DNA of 64,000 nucleotides from Caryophanales bacterium UBA4951. Its GTDB lineage: Bacteria; Bacillota_I; Bacilli_A; RFN20; CAG-826. Shown here piece by piece: positions 33,325 through 41,558 of this stretch. Within the stretch, counting starts at the first letter, position 1; the number at the start of each line of letters is the position of its first letter. A program made the position numbers and the translations under genes. The stretch spans positions 111,754 to 175,753 of the forward strand of contig DHAP01000051.1 of assembly GCA_002397465.1 (NCBI GenBank), read 5' to 3'. The notes under the pieces were generated by a model. The model ran no database searches and was not told the origin of the DNA. It saw only the letters and a list, made by a program, of their open reading frames with translations.

Positions 33325-34056
33325 TCAAGACCTCATAAGAAGGAAAAGGCTTTTTAATTCAACGCCCGTCAAATCATTCAAATAACGCGACAAAGACGAG
33401 ATGAGGTCGAGGTTTTCCTTCTTTTCGAAGGAGACTCTTTCAAAGTCTTCCAAACCGCTTTTGAATACGTAACGGATTATTTTTAGTTCCCTTGGTGAAA
33501 GCTGCTTCCCGCCTTCTGAGAGATCGTCTTTGCAAACAAAGCCGCCTTCCGAATATGAGATGCCGGCTATATCCGTCTTTTTCTGGCAATACACGCATTC
33601 GTCGACATCGAGTCCATATCCGCATATTTTCAGCAAATGAGCGATGTAAAGCGATGATGCGCTTAACGGGTCGAAGCCATTCGCTATCGCTTCTAAGGCC
33701 CTCTTGAGCCAAGGAAAGCTCGCTTTGCCTTCATCGTCTTGAACGAGCTTGTGGCTGAGTTCAGCGATAAAAGAGAAGCATGCCAGCCTTTCGAGAGAAT
33801 CCTTGCCGTCTACTGAAGTTAGGTTCTCGGCCTCTTTCAATGTATAAGAACCGTTCTTTCCTTCTGACAAGGAGAATTTTGAAAAGGCCAAAAGAGTGCA
33901 CGAGGACGCAAGTTTGCTCGTTGGTTTGTTCACGCCGTGGGCCAAAAAGGACATTAGACCGTTTTCGGTGAGAACCTTAACCATCGCATCGCTTTCTTTG
34001 AAAGGCGACAAATGGATGACATACCCTTCGAAATTAAGAATTTTTGGGTTCGCCAT
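33325..34056 (-). CDS. recO: DNA repair protein RecO
   Basis: RecO helps load RecA on SSB-coated DNA in the RecFOR pathway. The 243-residue protein has the N-terminal OB-fold (EGYVIHLSPFKESDAMVKVLTENG, LMSFLAHGVNK) and the C-terminal helical domain with a partial zinc site CVYCQKK...GGFVCKDDLSEGG. It overlaps the end of era by 23 bp. The recO-era-cdd-ybeY order is that of B. subtilis. Confidence 0.93.
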   Translation of the reverse strand: MANPKILNFEGYVIHLSPFKESDAMVKVLTENGLMSFLAHGVNKPTSKLASSCTLLAFSKFSLSEGKNGSYTLKEAENLTSVDGKDSLERLACFSFIAELSHKLVQDDEGKASFPWLKRALEAIANGFDPLSASSLYIAHLLKICGYGLDVDECVYCQKKTDIAGISYSEGGFVCKDDLSEGGKQLSPRELKIIRYVFKSGLEDFERVSFEKKENLDLISSLSRYLNDLTGVELKSLFLLMRS

Positions 34057-34921
34057 ATCCTAGTTTTTTAAGCTTGTTTGGGTCGTTTCTCCAGTTTGGA
34101 GCAACTTCTACTTCCGCGACCAAAGTCACGTGTTTATGCCACATTCTTTCTAGCTCATGGCGGGCTGACATGCTTATTTTCTTGATCATTTGCCCACCTT
34201 TCCCGATGATGATGGCTTTTTGATTGGGCTTTTCGCAGTATATCGTGGCTTTGATCATCACCTGGGAGTCTTCTTCATCATATTCGTCTAATCCAACCGC
34301 ACATTGATGCGGAACTTCTTCCTTCAAAAAATGAAGGAGTTCTTGTCTGATGACCTCTTTAGCCATGAATGAGTGGTCTTTGTCGGAAACATAATCGTTG
34401 GGGAAATAAGCCGGCCCTTCGGAAAAAGTCGAAGCCACCGCATCTTTGATGTCTTTGAGCCCAAAGTTCGTCAATGCGGAAATTTGGATTTGATGATACT
34501 TCGGGAAGGCTGAACTGTAATGCTCAACGACTTTTTCCATCGTTGGGGCGTTGGCCAAATCAATTTTGTTAAGAAGCAAAAACACTGGTTTGTCGATTTT
34601 GATCGAATTCAAGATTTTGTCGTCGATGGAAAAATCTGAGACCGAGCAATCGACCATGTAGAGTAGACAATCAACGTCGGAAAGACTTTTTTTGGCGTTT
34701 CTCACCATCTCTTTGTCCAAGACGAGACTTCCATCGAAAAGCCCCGGGGTATCGATGAAAACGATTTGAAGGTCCTTCTCGTTATAAACGCCCATGATGT
34801 CATCGCGAGTCGTCTGTGATTTTTGGGTGACGATTGAAATCTTTTTGCTAAGCAAAGCGTTGATCAACGTGCTTTTGCCAACGTTCGGCCGGCCTAAAAT
34901 TGCTGCGAATCCGCTTTTCAT
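34034..34921 (-). CDS. era: GTPase Era
   Basis: Era is an essential GTPase that binds the 3' end of 16S rRNA during 30S maturation. The 295-residue protein has G1 GRPNVGKSTLINALL, G2 around TTRDDIMGV, G3 DTPGLFDG and G4 LNKIDLAN. The C-terminal KH domain has KAIIIGKGGQMIKKISMSARHELE, whose GKGG loop binds RNA. Its start overlaps the cdd stop by 4 bp. Confidence 0.96.
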   Translation of the reverse strand: MKSGFAAILGRPNVGKSTLINALLSKKISIVTQKSQTTRDDIMGVYNEKDLQIVFIDTPGLFDGSLVLDKEMVRNAKKSLSDVDCLLYMVDCSVSDFSIDDKILNSIKIDKPVFLLLNKIDLANAPTMEKVVEHYSSAFPKYHQIQISALTNFGLKDIKDAVASTFSEGPAYFPNDYVSDKDHSFMAKEVIRQELLHFLKEEVPHQCAVGLDEYDEEDSQVMIKATIYCEKPNQKAIIIGKGGQMIKKISMSARHELERMWHKHVTLVAEVEVAPNWRNDPNKLKKLGYGEPKNS

Positions 34922-35316
34922 AAGTCATCTCCGCTAAAGGCGAAAGGAAGAAGCTCTTTGACGTTCGTTTCTTTGACGTCTCCCTTAAGATTGGCCATGT
35001 AGATAGGCGCATCATCTGGAAAAAGCTCGCTCAAGACTTGTCGGCAAGCACCACATGGCGAAGTCGGCTCATCGGTGTCAGCGATTAACGCCATGGCCAC
35101 GAAGTCTTCTTTTGTTTTTCCGTCCATGTAGGCATTGTATACGGCGTTTCTCTCGGCGCACATGCAAAGAGAATATGAGGAGTTCTCGATGTTCGCGCCG
35201 ACATAGACGCTTCCATCTTTGCATTCTATCGCGGCTCCTACCGCAAAATGGGAATATGGCGAATAAGAGAGCTCACGGGCTTCTTTCGCACAGTCGATCA
35301 GTTCAGTTTTGTCCAT
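34918..35316 (-). CDS. cdd: Cytidine deaminase
   Basis: Cdd deaminates cytidine and deoxycytidine in pyrimidine salvage. The 132-residue length fits the homotetrameric form. Active-site motifs: HFAVGAAIECKDG, CAERNAVYNA (zinc Cys, catalytic Glu) and PCGACRQVLSEL (two zinc Cys). It overlaps ybeY by 14 bp and era by 4 bp. dgkA, which lies between ybeY and cdd in B. subtilis, is absent. Confidence 0.96.
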   Translation of the reverse strand: MDKTELIDCAKEARELSYSPYSHFAVGAAIECKDGSVYVGANIENSSYSLCMCAERNAVYNAYMDGKTKEDFVAMALIADTDEPTSPCGACRQVLSELFPDDAPIYMANLKGDVKETNVKELLPFAFSGDDL

Positions 35317-35776
35317 TTTCTTTACCTGCCATTTCTAATATTTTGTCTTGCAAAGGAAACATTATTTCCTCGTCTTCTTTTTTCATATGGTCGTATCCGA
35401 GTAGATGAAGCAAACCATGGACGAAGAGGAAACTCAGCTCTCTTTCTTCGCTATTCCCGATTTCCTTGGCTTGCCTTTGAGCCTGCGGCAGACAAATGAG
35501 AATCTCGCCAAGCATCTTTGTCACGCCTTTGGAGACGATGGCGTCTTTTGGATCCTTGTCGTCGTTGAAGGCGAAGCTTATGACATCCGTGACCCTGTCG
35601 ACATGGCGATAATCACGGTTTATCTCGTGAATCGTCTCATCGTCGACCAGAGAAACGTCTACTTCGTAGTCCACTTTGATGTCCAGCAAGGAAAAAGCGA
35701 CCTTTGCTAAATACGTGTACCTTGACTCGAGATAATCGTAAGACTTGCCAAAGGGCGAAATGAAATCAATTTCCAT
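35303..35776 (-). CDS. ybeY: Endoribonuclease YbeY (rRNA maturation factor)
   Basis: YbeY is a metal-dependent RNase used in 16S rRNA 3'-end maturation and ribosome quality control. The 157-residue protein (start at ATG 35776) has the three-His zinc motif VHGLLHLLGYDH near residue 128 and the family segment YRHVDRVTDVISFAF. An alternative GTG at 35794 lies inside a palindrome. No SD is visible before either start. The usual upstream phoH is missing; a C39-peptidase membrane protein gene takes its place. Confidence 0.93.
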   Translation of the reverse strand: MEIDFISPFGKSYDYLESRYTYLAKVAFSLLDIKVDYEVDVSLVDDETIHEINRDYRHVDRVTDVISFAFNDDKDPKDAIVSKGVTKMLGEILICLPQAQRQAKEIGNSEERELSFLFVHGLLHLLGYDHMKKEDEEIMFPLQDKILEMAGKENGQN

Positions 35777-35777
35777 G

Positions 35778-35795
35778 TGTGATAACTTTATCACA
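35778..35795 (-). promoter_or_regulatory. Perfect 18-bp palindrome abutting the ybeY start
   Basis: TGTGATAACTTTATCACA is self-complementary and lies one base from the ybeY ATG. In RNA it could fold into a 7-bp hairpin with a 4-nt loop. The TGTGA arms resemble a CRP site, but the spacing is 8 rather than 6. Confidence 0.45.
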
Positions 35796-35816
35796 AAGAA
35801 GGTTATTTACGATATA

Positions 35817-37013
35817 TCACTGCTCGTTTTTCTGAAAATATTCGAGGAAATAATCATATTCGCTTTCCATGGTGTCGTGGTTTTGGAAAAACGAATAGAT
35901 TTCGCGTAAAGCCCCTCCTATCGCATAGATGCCAAAGAAATGGAATAAATAATAGTTGAGGGACATATCGCCGCTGTAAAAGGTCGGTATGAGGGCTAAC
36001 GCCAATAGGACGGCGAAATAGATAGCTTGGCCATAGGAGAAATAATCACCCAAGCGATAACCTTCCTGGTTAATCTCTTTGATGAGTCTTTCTTTGGTCT
36101 CTTTGACTTCTTTTGAGGCAAACAATGACTTTTCCTTCCATTCCAAGGCCTTTTTCTTCCCTCTTAGCGTTTGCGAATAAAAGAAAGCTTCCAGGAAAAG
36201 ATAGCAGGCCAGGCCGCCGATCGATGCCAAAAAGGCCAGATTGTTGACTCCGAGCAAGAGGGACAAAGAGACAAAAAACAGAAATGATGAAAAAAGCGAC
36301 AAATGGTTTAGAAACCAACCTTTTTTATAGGCGTAATAATGCTCGTAGTTTTTTCGAAGTCTCTTCTCATCATCATCATAAATGCCATGAAGCCACTTCT
36401 TGTCGAAGCATTTCATCGCTCTGACCGCGAAGAGACGTTTAAGTATCTCGAAGACCAAAGCCGTGCTGAATAAGATGATCGTGTACAGGAAATTTCCTTG
36501 GTAGTCCACGAAATAGAAACCGGCATAAAGGGCCGCTTGGCTCAATAGGCCAAAACCCAATGCCGCCACACGCTCTATCTCACCGCCCTGCCTTCTTTTC
36601 CTAGCTTCGCATTTCGTCTTCACGTAACTTGTCACCTCCCCATAAATCCCGTTCCAATAAGTGATCAGATTACTGATCTTCTTCCAACATTTTCCCTCGC
36701 TAGGATCGAAGACTTCGACATAAGAGCCGAATTTCCTTCTGAGCAAAACCATGTGGGAGTTCCTTTCGTCTCCCTGAAGAATAAGGATTGGCCAGTTGTC
36801 GTTTTTGAACAGAAGCTCTTTGTCCTTCACTCTTTTGAAGGTAAGCTCAAGGCCCTCCTTCTCACCGGCTTCCGTTAAAGCCTTGAGGCTATAAGGCGGA
36901 TGCCCGTCGAGCGTCAGATAGCGGTAGTCTTTTTTGTGGCTTAGGCAAACCAAAAGCATTCTGAGGCAGGCTAAGCCGCACCCTTCTTCGTCACCTTGAT
37001 AAATGTTTCTCAT
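35817..37013 (-). CDS. C39 peptidase-like protein with six-helix membrane domain, no ATPase domain
   Basis: A 398-residue membrane protein. Residues 1-130 form a peptidase C39 (double-glycine leader peptidase) domain: Gln6, Cys12 in YQGDEEGCGLACLRM, His87 in NSHMVLL and Asp103 in EVFDPSEG give the complete papain-like set. Residues 148-382 hold six membrane segments (about 148-170, 173-197, 235-255, 256-281, 338-357, 362-382) with long charged cytoplasmic stretches at 198-234 and 282-337, the plan of an ABC exporter. The protein stops where a nucleotide-binding domain would begin; no Walker motif is present and the next gene is ybeY. SD AGGTG precedes the start. Function unknown: perhaps a peptide-processing exporter that borrows an ATPase, or a membrane protease. 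Confidence 0.75.
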   Translation of the reverse strand: MRNIYQGDEEGCGLACLRMLLVCLSHKKDYRYLTLDGHPPYSLKALTEAGEKEGLELTFKRVKDKELLFKNDNWPILILQGDERNSHMVLLRRKFGSYVEVFDPSEGKCWKKISNLITYWNGIYGEVTSYVKTKCEARKRRQGGEIERVAALGFGLLSQAALYAGFYFVDYQGNFLYTIILFSTALVFEILKRLFAVRAMKCFDKKWLHGIYDDDEKRLRKNYEHYYAYKKGWFLNHLSLFSSFLFFVSLSLLLGVNNLAFLASIGGLACYLFLEAFFYSQTLRGKKKALEWKEKSLFASKEVKETKERLIKEINQEGYRLGDYFSYGQAIYFAVLLALALIPTFYSGDMSLNYYLFHFFGIYAIGGALREIYSFFQNHDTMESEYDYFLEYFQKNEQ

Positions 37014-37059
37014 ACACCTGCTTTTAGAAAGCTAAAAGAGGCTTCTGCCCAAAAGGATG

Positions 37060-37086
37060 AAAAAAGCCTTGGCTTTCGCCAAGGCA
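37060..37086 (-). terminator. Intrinsic terminator of rpsU
   Basis: On the - strand GCCTTGGC, loop GAAA, GCCAAGGC, then T6. It separates rpsU from the C39-peptidase gene. Confidence 0.9.
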
Positions 37087-37098
37087 TTTATTTGTGGA

Positions 37099-37275
37099 TT
37101 ACCACTTTTTCCTACGAGCCATCTCGGATTTCATTTTTCTCTTGAGGTTCGTTTTTAGGTAGCACTCGCGTTTTCTTGATTCGAGAAGGACGCCGCTTTT
37201 ATTAACGCTTCTTTTGAAGCGTCTCATCGCATCGTCGATGGTCTCGCCATCACGAAGCACGGTTTTGATTGCCAT
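37099..37275 (-). CDS. rpsU: 30S ribosomal protein S21
   Basis: A 58-residue basic ribosomal protein. The translation begins [19 protein letters not shown] and has [20 protein letters not shown] and a basic end (MARRKKW), typical of bS21. The ATG at 37275 has AAGGTGA upstream. It has its own promoter and a strong terminator. In B. subtilis rpsU-yqeY precedes phoH and ybeY; yqeY and phoH are missing here. Confidence 0.96.
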   Translation of the reverse strand: MAIKTVLRDGETIDDAMRRFKRSVNKSGVLLESRKRECYLKTNLKRKMKSEMARRKKW

Positions 37276-37313
37276 TAATTAATTCACCTTCTCTCCGAAA
37301 TTTCAGCGTGTTT

Positions 37314-37341
37314 ATTCTATCGCCTACGTCAGAAAAAGCAA
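37314..37341 (-). promoter_or_regulatory. rpsU promoter
   Basis: On the - strand TTGCTT (37336-37341), a 16-bp spacer and TAGAAT (37314-37319), 38 bp before the start. Confidence 0.65.
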
Positions 37342-37374
37342 TGTATTTCGACACTTCTTCAGCCTCGGCAACGA

Positions 37375-37392
37375 TGATATGATACTCCTATG
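37375..37392 (+). promoter_or_regulatory. Extended -10 of the glycosyltransferase gene, predicted leaderless
   Basis: TGATATGAT (37375-37383) is an extended -10; six bases (ACTCCT) separate it from the ATG at 37390. There is no SD. Confidence 0.5.
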
Positions 37393-38355
37393 CCATATAA
37401 ATACGAAGTTTCAGTCATCATGCCGGCCTACAATTCGGCAAAAACCATCGGCCGGGCCTTGAAAAGCTTGTTGGAAGAACAAGATTTTGCCCTTCCTTAC
37501 GAAGTCATTATCGAATTGGATCCGAGCAAGGACGACACGCTTGCTATCGCCAAAAGCTTTCAGGCAAAGCATCCTGAACTCACTATAGACGCCCCGGAGA
37601 CCAGAATGGGCATCGGCAAATCACGTTTTGAAGGGCTCATGAAAGTCCAAGGCAAATACTTTTATTTCATGGATGCCGATGATTACTTAAGCAAGGACTG
37701 CCTTTCGTCTTTATACAAAGGCATCGAGGAAAGCGGAGCGGATTGCTTCAACTGCTCTTTTTATTGGATCGATTCCTCGAAAGGGAAAACCCGGAGGTTT
37801 ATGTTCGCAAGAAACGCCGTTTTGAACCATAAACAGGCATTTATGGCCTATTTCAATGATGCTTCGATGAGAGGGTTTTGCTGGAGCAAAATCTATTCAA
37901 GCGAGATTCTTAAGAAAAGACCGCTCCTTTGCCTAGGCGCCCCTTTGGACAGCCAATTCGAGGATGCCGTCCTCAATTGCTCTTTGCTCCACTTCTCCAA
38001 TAAAGTCGCCATGAGCAAGAAAGCCCTCTATTACTACGACCATAGCCAAGGCGAATCCGCCATGAGCAGCAAAAGGAACAATCGCGCCTTCCGCCATGTG
38101 GTCGTTTTTGCCCTTGAAAGGTATTATTTGGAACAAGTCGCCGATTCAGAAGCCCTTTCCGCCTTCAAACATCGGCTTTTCAGAAGCTATCTCTCGATCC
38201 GCTACGATCTATCCCTCGACAAGAAGAGCGGAGCTGACAAAGCCTATGTCTCAAAAGTCAAAAAATGTTTCTCGCTCTTAAAAAACATGTCAGTTCCTCT
38301 TAAAAAAGAGGGAAGTTTCTTCGAGGAAGACGCCAACGGGGCGTGGAAAGACTAA
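37390..38355 (+). CDS. Family 2 glycosyltransferase
   Basis: A 321-residue GT-A fold enzyme that would transfer a sugar from a nucleotide-sugar to an envelope or polysaccharide acceptor. N-terminal VSVIMPAYNSAKTIGRALKS is the nucleotide-binding start, and YFYFMDADDYLSKD (Asp95, Asp97) is the metal-binding DxD. Acceptor-side sequence includes RGFCWSKIYSSEIL and FEDAVLNCSLL. No membrane segment is seen, so it acts in the cytoplasm or at the inner membrane face. It is a lone + gene between rpsU and deoC; donor and acceptor cannot be predicted. Confidence 0.88.
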   Translation: MPYKYEVSVIMPAYNSAKTIGRALKSLLEEQDFALPYEVIIELDPSKDDTLAIAKSFQAKHPELTIDAPETRMGIGKSRFEGLMKVQGKYFYFMDADDYLSKDCLSSLYKGIEESGADCFNCSFYWIDSSKGKTRRFMFARNAVLNHKQAFMAYFNDASMRGFCWSKIYSSEILKKRPLLCLGAPLDSQFEDAVLNCSLLHFSNKVAMSKKALYYYDHSQGESAMSSKRNNRAFRHVVVFALERYYLEQVADSEALSAFKHRLFRSYLSIRYDLSLDKKSGADKAYVSKVKKCFSLLKNMSVPLKKEGSFFEEDANGAWKD

Positions 38356-38356
38356 C

Positions 38357-38382
38357 AAAAAAAGCGGCAATGCCGCTTTTGA
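38357..38382. terminator. Bidirectional terminator between glycosyltransferase and deoC
   Basis: AGCGGC, loop AAT, GCCGCT, with A7 on the left and T4 on the right, so it can end both convergent genes; the - side has the longer T run. Confidence 0.8.
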
Positions 38383-38399
38383 TTTGTTTGATGAACTCT

Positions 38400-39044
38400 T
38401 TATTTTTCGTTCATGATCGCGACTGAATGCGAGCAGCCGATTCTGTTGGCGCCAGCCGCCAATAGTTCAAGCATTTGCTGCTTGTTATGGATGCCGCCGG
38501 CCGCTTTCACGCCCATCAAAGGCCCGACTGTCTCTCTCATGAGGGCAACGTCTTCGACTGTAGCTCCGCCGCTTCCGAAACCGGTTGAGGTTTTTACGAA
38601 ATCAGCGCCGGCCGCTTTGGCGGCTTTGCAAGAATAGACGATTTCGTTTTTGGTCAGATAGCAATTTTCCAAGATGACTTTGAGGGTCTTCTCACCGATG
38701 GCCGCTTTGACCTGACGGATCTCTTTCTCGACGAATTTGAAATCATGTTCTTTAGCCATGGCGATGTTTTGGACCATGTCCACTTCATCAGCCCCTAGGC
38801 TGACGGCGTTCTTGGCTTCAAAAGCCTTTGCTTTCGGTGTCATCTGCCCAAGCGGGAAACCGATGACCGTGCAGACTTTGACGTCACTGCCCTCGAGGAG
38901 CTTTTTGCAAACCGGCACGTAGAAAGGATTAACGCAGACGGTCATGAAGTCGTATTCTTTGGCCTCTTGGCAAAGTTTTGTGATGTCGTCTAAGGTAGCA
39001 TCTGCTTTCAAGCAAGTGTGGTCGAAGAATTTGTTGTATTTCAT
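38400..39044 (-). CDS. deoC: Deoxyribose-phosphate aldolase
   Basis: DeoC splits deoxyribose 5-phosphate into acetaldehyde and glyceraldehyde 3-phosphate, the step after DeoB. The 214-residue class I aldolase has DHTCLKADAT at the N-terminus, TVIGFPLGQMT, the Schiff-base Lys in DFVKTSTGFGSGGAT (near residue 150) and GVKAAGGIHNKQQ. SD GGAGG precedes the start. With deoB (7.7 kb) and cdd (34.9 kb) it completes a deoxynucleoside-use route. Confidence 0.96.
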   Translation of the reverse strand: MKYNKFFDHTCLKADATLDDITKLCQEAKEYDFMTVCVNPFYVPVCKKLLEGSDVKVCTVIGFPLGQMTPKAKAFEAKNAVSLGADEVDMVQNIAMAKEHDFKFVEKEIRQVKAAIGEKTLKVILENCYLTKNEIVYSCKAAKAAGADFVKTSTGFGSGGATVEDVALMRETVGPLMGVKAAGGIHNKQQMLELLAAGANRIGCSHSVAIMNEK

Positions 39045-39097
39045 TTCTATACAAGCCTCCCGATTATCATAATCTAGTTTCTAGCCTAGTGGAAGAA

Positions 39098-39124
39098 ACA
39101 AAAAGCACCCGAAGGTGCTTGTTT
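39098..39124 (-). terminator. Intrinsic terminator of rpmF
   Basis: On the - strand AAGCACC, loop TTCG, GGTGCTT, then TTTG. Confidence 0.8.
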
Positions 39125-39135
39125 TGTCGTTATCC

Positions 39136-39330
39136 TTATTTCTTCTCGGATTTGTTCGCGTGGTGAATGACTTCTTTTCCGTCATAGTAACCACAGACTG
39201 GGCAAACGTGATGACTTTCGACCATCGCTCCGCAGTGTGGGCAGCTGACAAGGCCGGTCACATTGAGTTTGAAATGGGTTCTCCTTAACCTTTTGGCGGT
39301 TTTGGATGTTCTTCTGAAAGGTACTGCCAT
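39136..39330 (-). CDS. rpmF: 50S ribosomal protein L32
   Basis: A 64-residue ribosomal protein. N-terminal [18 protein letters not shown] is the L32 signature, and [20 protein letters not shown] holds the two CxxC pairs of a zinc ribbon. An SD (AAGGAG) and a near-consensus promoter precede it. The neighbour usually found upstream (DUF177) is not here. Confidence 0.96.
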   Translation of the reverse strand: MAVPFRRTSKTAKRLRRTHFKLNVTGLVSCPHCGAMVESHHVCPVCGYYDGKEVIHHANKSEKK

Positions 39331-39359
39331 GAATTTCTCCTTAATTTTTCGACTTCATA

Positions 39360-39387
39360 ATTATAGAGGCGCGAGTCCCTAAGTCAA
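39360..39387 (-). promoter_or_regulatory. rpmF promoter
   Basis: On the - strand TTGACT (39382-39387), a 16-bp spacer and TATAAT (39360-39365). Confidence 0.75.
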
Positions 39388-39448
39388 TGAAACGTTAGAC
39401 AATGTCAAAATAACTAAATAATTAGTCGAATACATCTATGATATTATT

Positions 39449-39468
39449 ACACAAAAAGTCGCACTTTT
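39449..39468 (-). terminator. Weak terminator after mtaB
   Basis: On the - strand AAAAGT, loop GCG, ACTTTTT. The stem is short and AT-rich. Confidence 0.4.
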
Positions 39469-40748
39469 CAGTCCGCTGCGCTCTCTTTGTCGTAGATGAC
39501 GTCCAATATCTCGCCATGAAGTTTCCGCTTGGAGGCTACTTTGACCAAAAGATAGTTTGCCGTATGCCCATAGCATAAGGAGTTTCTCTCATCGAAATCT
39601 TCGAACAGGACTTCCATTTTTTTGCCATAGAACCTCTCTTCGTAAGCTTGGCGTAGCTCATTTGAAAGGTCCAAGAGCTCGTGAACTCTTTTCTCTTTCA
39701 CTTCCGGGGAGGTGTCTTTCAAGGTATACGAATACGTCCCTTCGCGCGGCGAATATGGGAAAACATGGATTTCGCTGAACTTGGCTTTTTTGCAAAAATC
39801 CATCGTCTCCTGCCACTCCTTGTCACTCTCCAAAGGGAATCCCACGATGACATCGGTCGTTATGGCAATGTCAGGCCTTATGGCTCTGACTTTTGAGAGA
39901 GTCAAAAGGAATGACGGCGTGTCATAATGCCGTTTCATCCTTTGAAGGACCGTTGGCGAGCCCGACTGAAGAGGAAGGTGAAGATGATCGACTATCTGAG
40001 GGAAATCCCTCAGCAGATCGAGGAATTTATCGTCTATTTCGCTTTCTTCCAAAGAAGAGATCCTCAGCCTTTTGAGCTTTGGGCAGGCCAAAAGAATGTC
40101 TTTCAGCAAATCAGCCAGGCGATACGAGCCATCCCCAAGGTCCTTCCCATACATTCCGATATGGATGCCGCTGATAATGAGCTCTTTGTAGCCGGCTTCA
40201 GAAAGCCTTTTGGCTTCGGCGATGGTCTCGTCTTTGTCCCTTGAACGTGAGTTCCCTCTTAAAAAAGGGATCAAACAATAGGAGCAAAAGTTATCACAGC
40301 CATCTTGAATCTTCAGATAGGCCCTGGCGTTTTCGGAGAGGGCCATCTGACCCATCTCCTCATATTTCTCATGGCGGTTGTTTTTCTCGACGTCTTTGAT
40401 TTTCTTTCCGTCTTTCCTAAATGAGTCCACAAAGCCCAAAATCTTGCTCCTATCGGATGTCCCCACCACGATATCGGCTCCCATGCTCAAAGCCTCATCG
40501 GCATGAAGCTCGCTGTAGCAGCCCATCACGGCGATGACGGCCTTCGGGGCCAGCCTTCTCATCTTTCTTATGTGCTGGCGCGATTTTTGGTCGGCTTTCC
40601 CAGTCACGGAACAGGTATTGATGACAATCAAAGAAGCCTCTTCAGGCCCATTGGCTTCCTCATCGCCCCTTTCCAAAAGGCTTTTCCTGAGGGCGTCGTT
40701 TTCGTATGAGTTGACCTTGCAGCCTAAAGAAAACAAATAAAACAGCAT
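39468..40748 (-). CDS. mtaB: tRNA (t6A37) methylthiotransferase MtaB
   Basis: MtaB converts t6A37 to ms2t6A37 in tRNAs reading ANN codons. The 426-residue protein has the N-terminal UPF0004 domain (GCKVNSYENDAL, INTCSVTGKADQKSRQHIR, VMGCYSELHADEAL), whose cysteines bind one [4Fe-4S] cluster. The radical-SAM motif IQDGCDNFCSYCLIPFLRG (Cx3Cx2C) binds the other, and a C-terminal TRAM-like domain follows. SD GGAGGAG precedes the start. It follows a hypothetical gene and rsmE, near the dnaK operon as in B. subtilis. Confidence 0.94.
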   Translation of the reverse strand: MLFYLFSLGCKVNSYENDALRKSLLERGDEEANGPEEASLIVINTCSVTGKADQKSRQHIRKMRRLAPKAVIAVMGCYSELHADEALSMGADIVVGTSDRSKILGFVDSFRKDGKKIKDVEKNNRHEKYEEMGQMALSENARAYLKIQDGCDNFCSYCLIPFLRGNSRSRDKDETIAEAKRLSEAGYKELIISGIHIGMYGKDLGDGSYRLADLLKDILLACPKLKRLRISSLEESEIDDKFLDLLRDFPQIVDHLHLPLQSGSPTVLQRMKRHYDTPSFLLTLSKVRAIRPDIAITTDVIVGFPLESDKEWQETMDFCKKAKFSEIHVFPYSPREGTYSYTLKDTSPEVKEKRVHELLDLSNELRQAYEERFYGKKMEVLFEDFDERNSLCYGHTANYLLVKVASKRKLHGEILDVIYDKESAAD

Positions 40749-40751
40749 CGC

Positions 40752-41558
40752 TTACTCCTCCGTTGTCAGTTTCTTCTCTTTCTTTTCCTCGAATTTGATC
40801 TCTTTTCCGGCGATCTTGTGGATCAAGGAACTGGAGATGAGGTTTCCGCTCAATAAGGCGTTCAGCATTTTGCGCCTGTCGTTTTCGTAGTAGGCTTCCG
40901 CCACCGCCTCAATGCGTGGAACCATGTGGGTTTTGGTCGGTTTGACGAGTTCTTTGTCGAAGAAACAGATCTTGGCGTCAAGCCTTCCCTGATCGTTGAT
41001 GAAATACAGGCTTTCGGCGTCATAGTTGTAGCAGGCAAGGCTCTTCTCTTTTCTCATGATCGGCACAAGCCTTGTGAAATATGAATCATAAATAGCGTTC
41101 CCGTAATAATCGAAAGGGTCGATGGAGGCGGCCTGATATTCATTGATCAGACGGTTGAACGGAGGCAAAGAGAGCTTTTCGAAGTCCCCGGCGTAGATGT
41201 TGTTGAAGACCTCTGGGAAAAGGGGGACGTAGACTTTTTTGCCGTCAAAGAGGAGATAGGGAAGTCCGCTCATCGCGCTTTCCATGTACTCTTCAAGCGG
41301 AAGGGTGTCCTCCTTATGGCCTTCCTTAAGGGATTTGGCTTTGGCGAAATAGGCTTTCTCAATGGCCATTTTGTTGAGGAGGGACCTCAGGATTATGTTC
41401 GAGCGGACCGTCATGAAAGAATCGGTTGGATGCATGTAGGGCTTCCATAGTTCAAATGAGCTTAGAAGGTAGACGTGCTCAGCGAAAAAGTAGGCCTCTC
41501 CCGATGTCGAGAAAGGCGTTTTTTCCTGATTGGCCTCTAATTCCTCATAAAGGCTCAT
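40752..41558 (-). CDS. Hypothetical protein between rsmE and mtaB
   Basis: A 268-residue soluble protein that I do not recognise. It is rich in aromatic residues (many Tyr and Phe) and ends in a Lys/Glu-rich tail (EEKKEKKLTTEE). No membrane segment, signal peptide, cysteine cluster or nucleotide-binding motif is visible. It overlaps the rsmE stop by 4 bp (ATGA) and ends 3 bp before mtaB, so it is translated as part of a tight rsmE-X-mtaB unit. This suggests a role tied to RNA modification or simply co-expression. Confidence 0.65.
   Translation of the reverse strand: MSLYEELEANQEKTPFSTSGEAYFFAEHVYLLSSFELWKPYMHPTDSFMTVRSNIILRSLLNKMAIEKAYFAKAKSLKEGHKEDTLPLEEYMESAMSGLPYLLFDGKKVYVPLFPEVFNNIYAGDFEKLSLPPFNRLINEYQAASIDPFDYYGNAIYDSYFTRLVPIMRKEKSLACYNYDAESLYFINDQGRLDAKICFFDKELVKPTKTHMVPRIEAVAEAYYENDRRKMLNALLSGNLISSSLIHKIAGKEIKFEEKKEKKLTTEE

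Noticed and set aside
35778..35795. CRP-binding site at ybeY
   Set aside because: The half-sites TGTGA and TCACA are 8 bp apart instead of 6, and no CRP-type regulator is known in the window.
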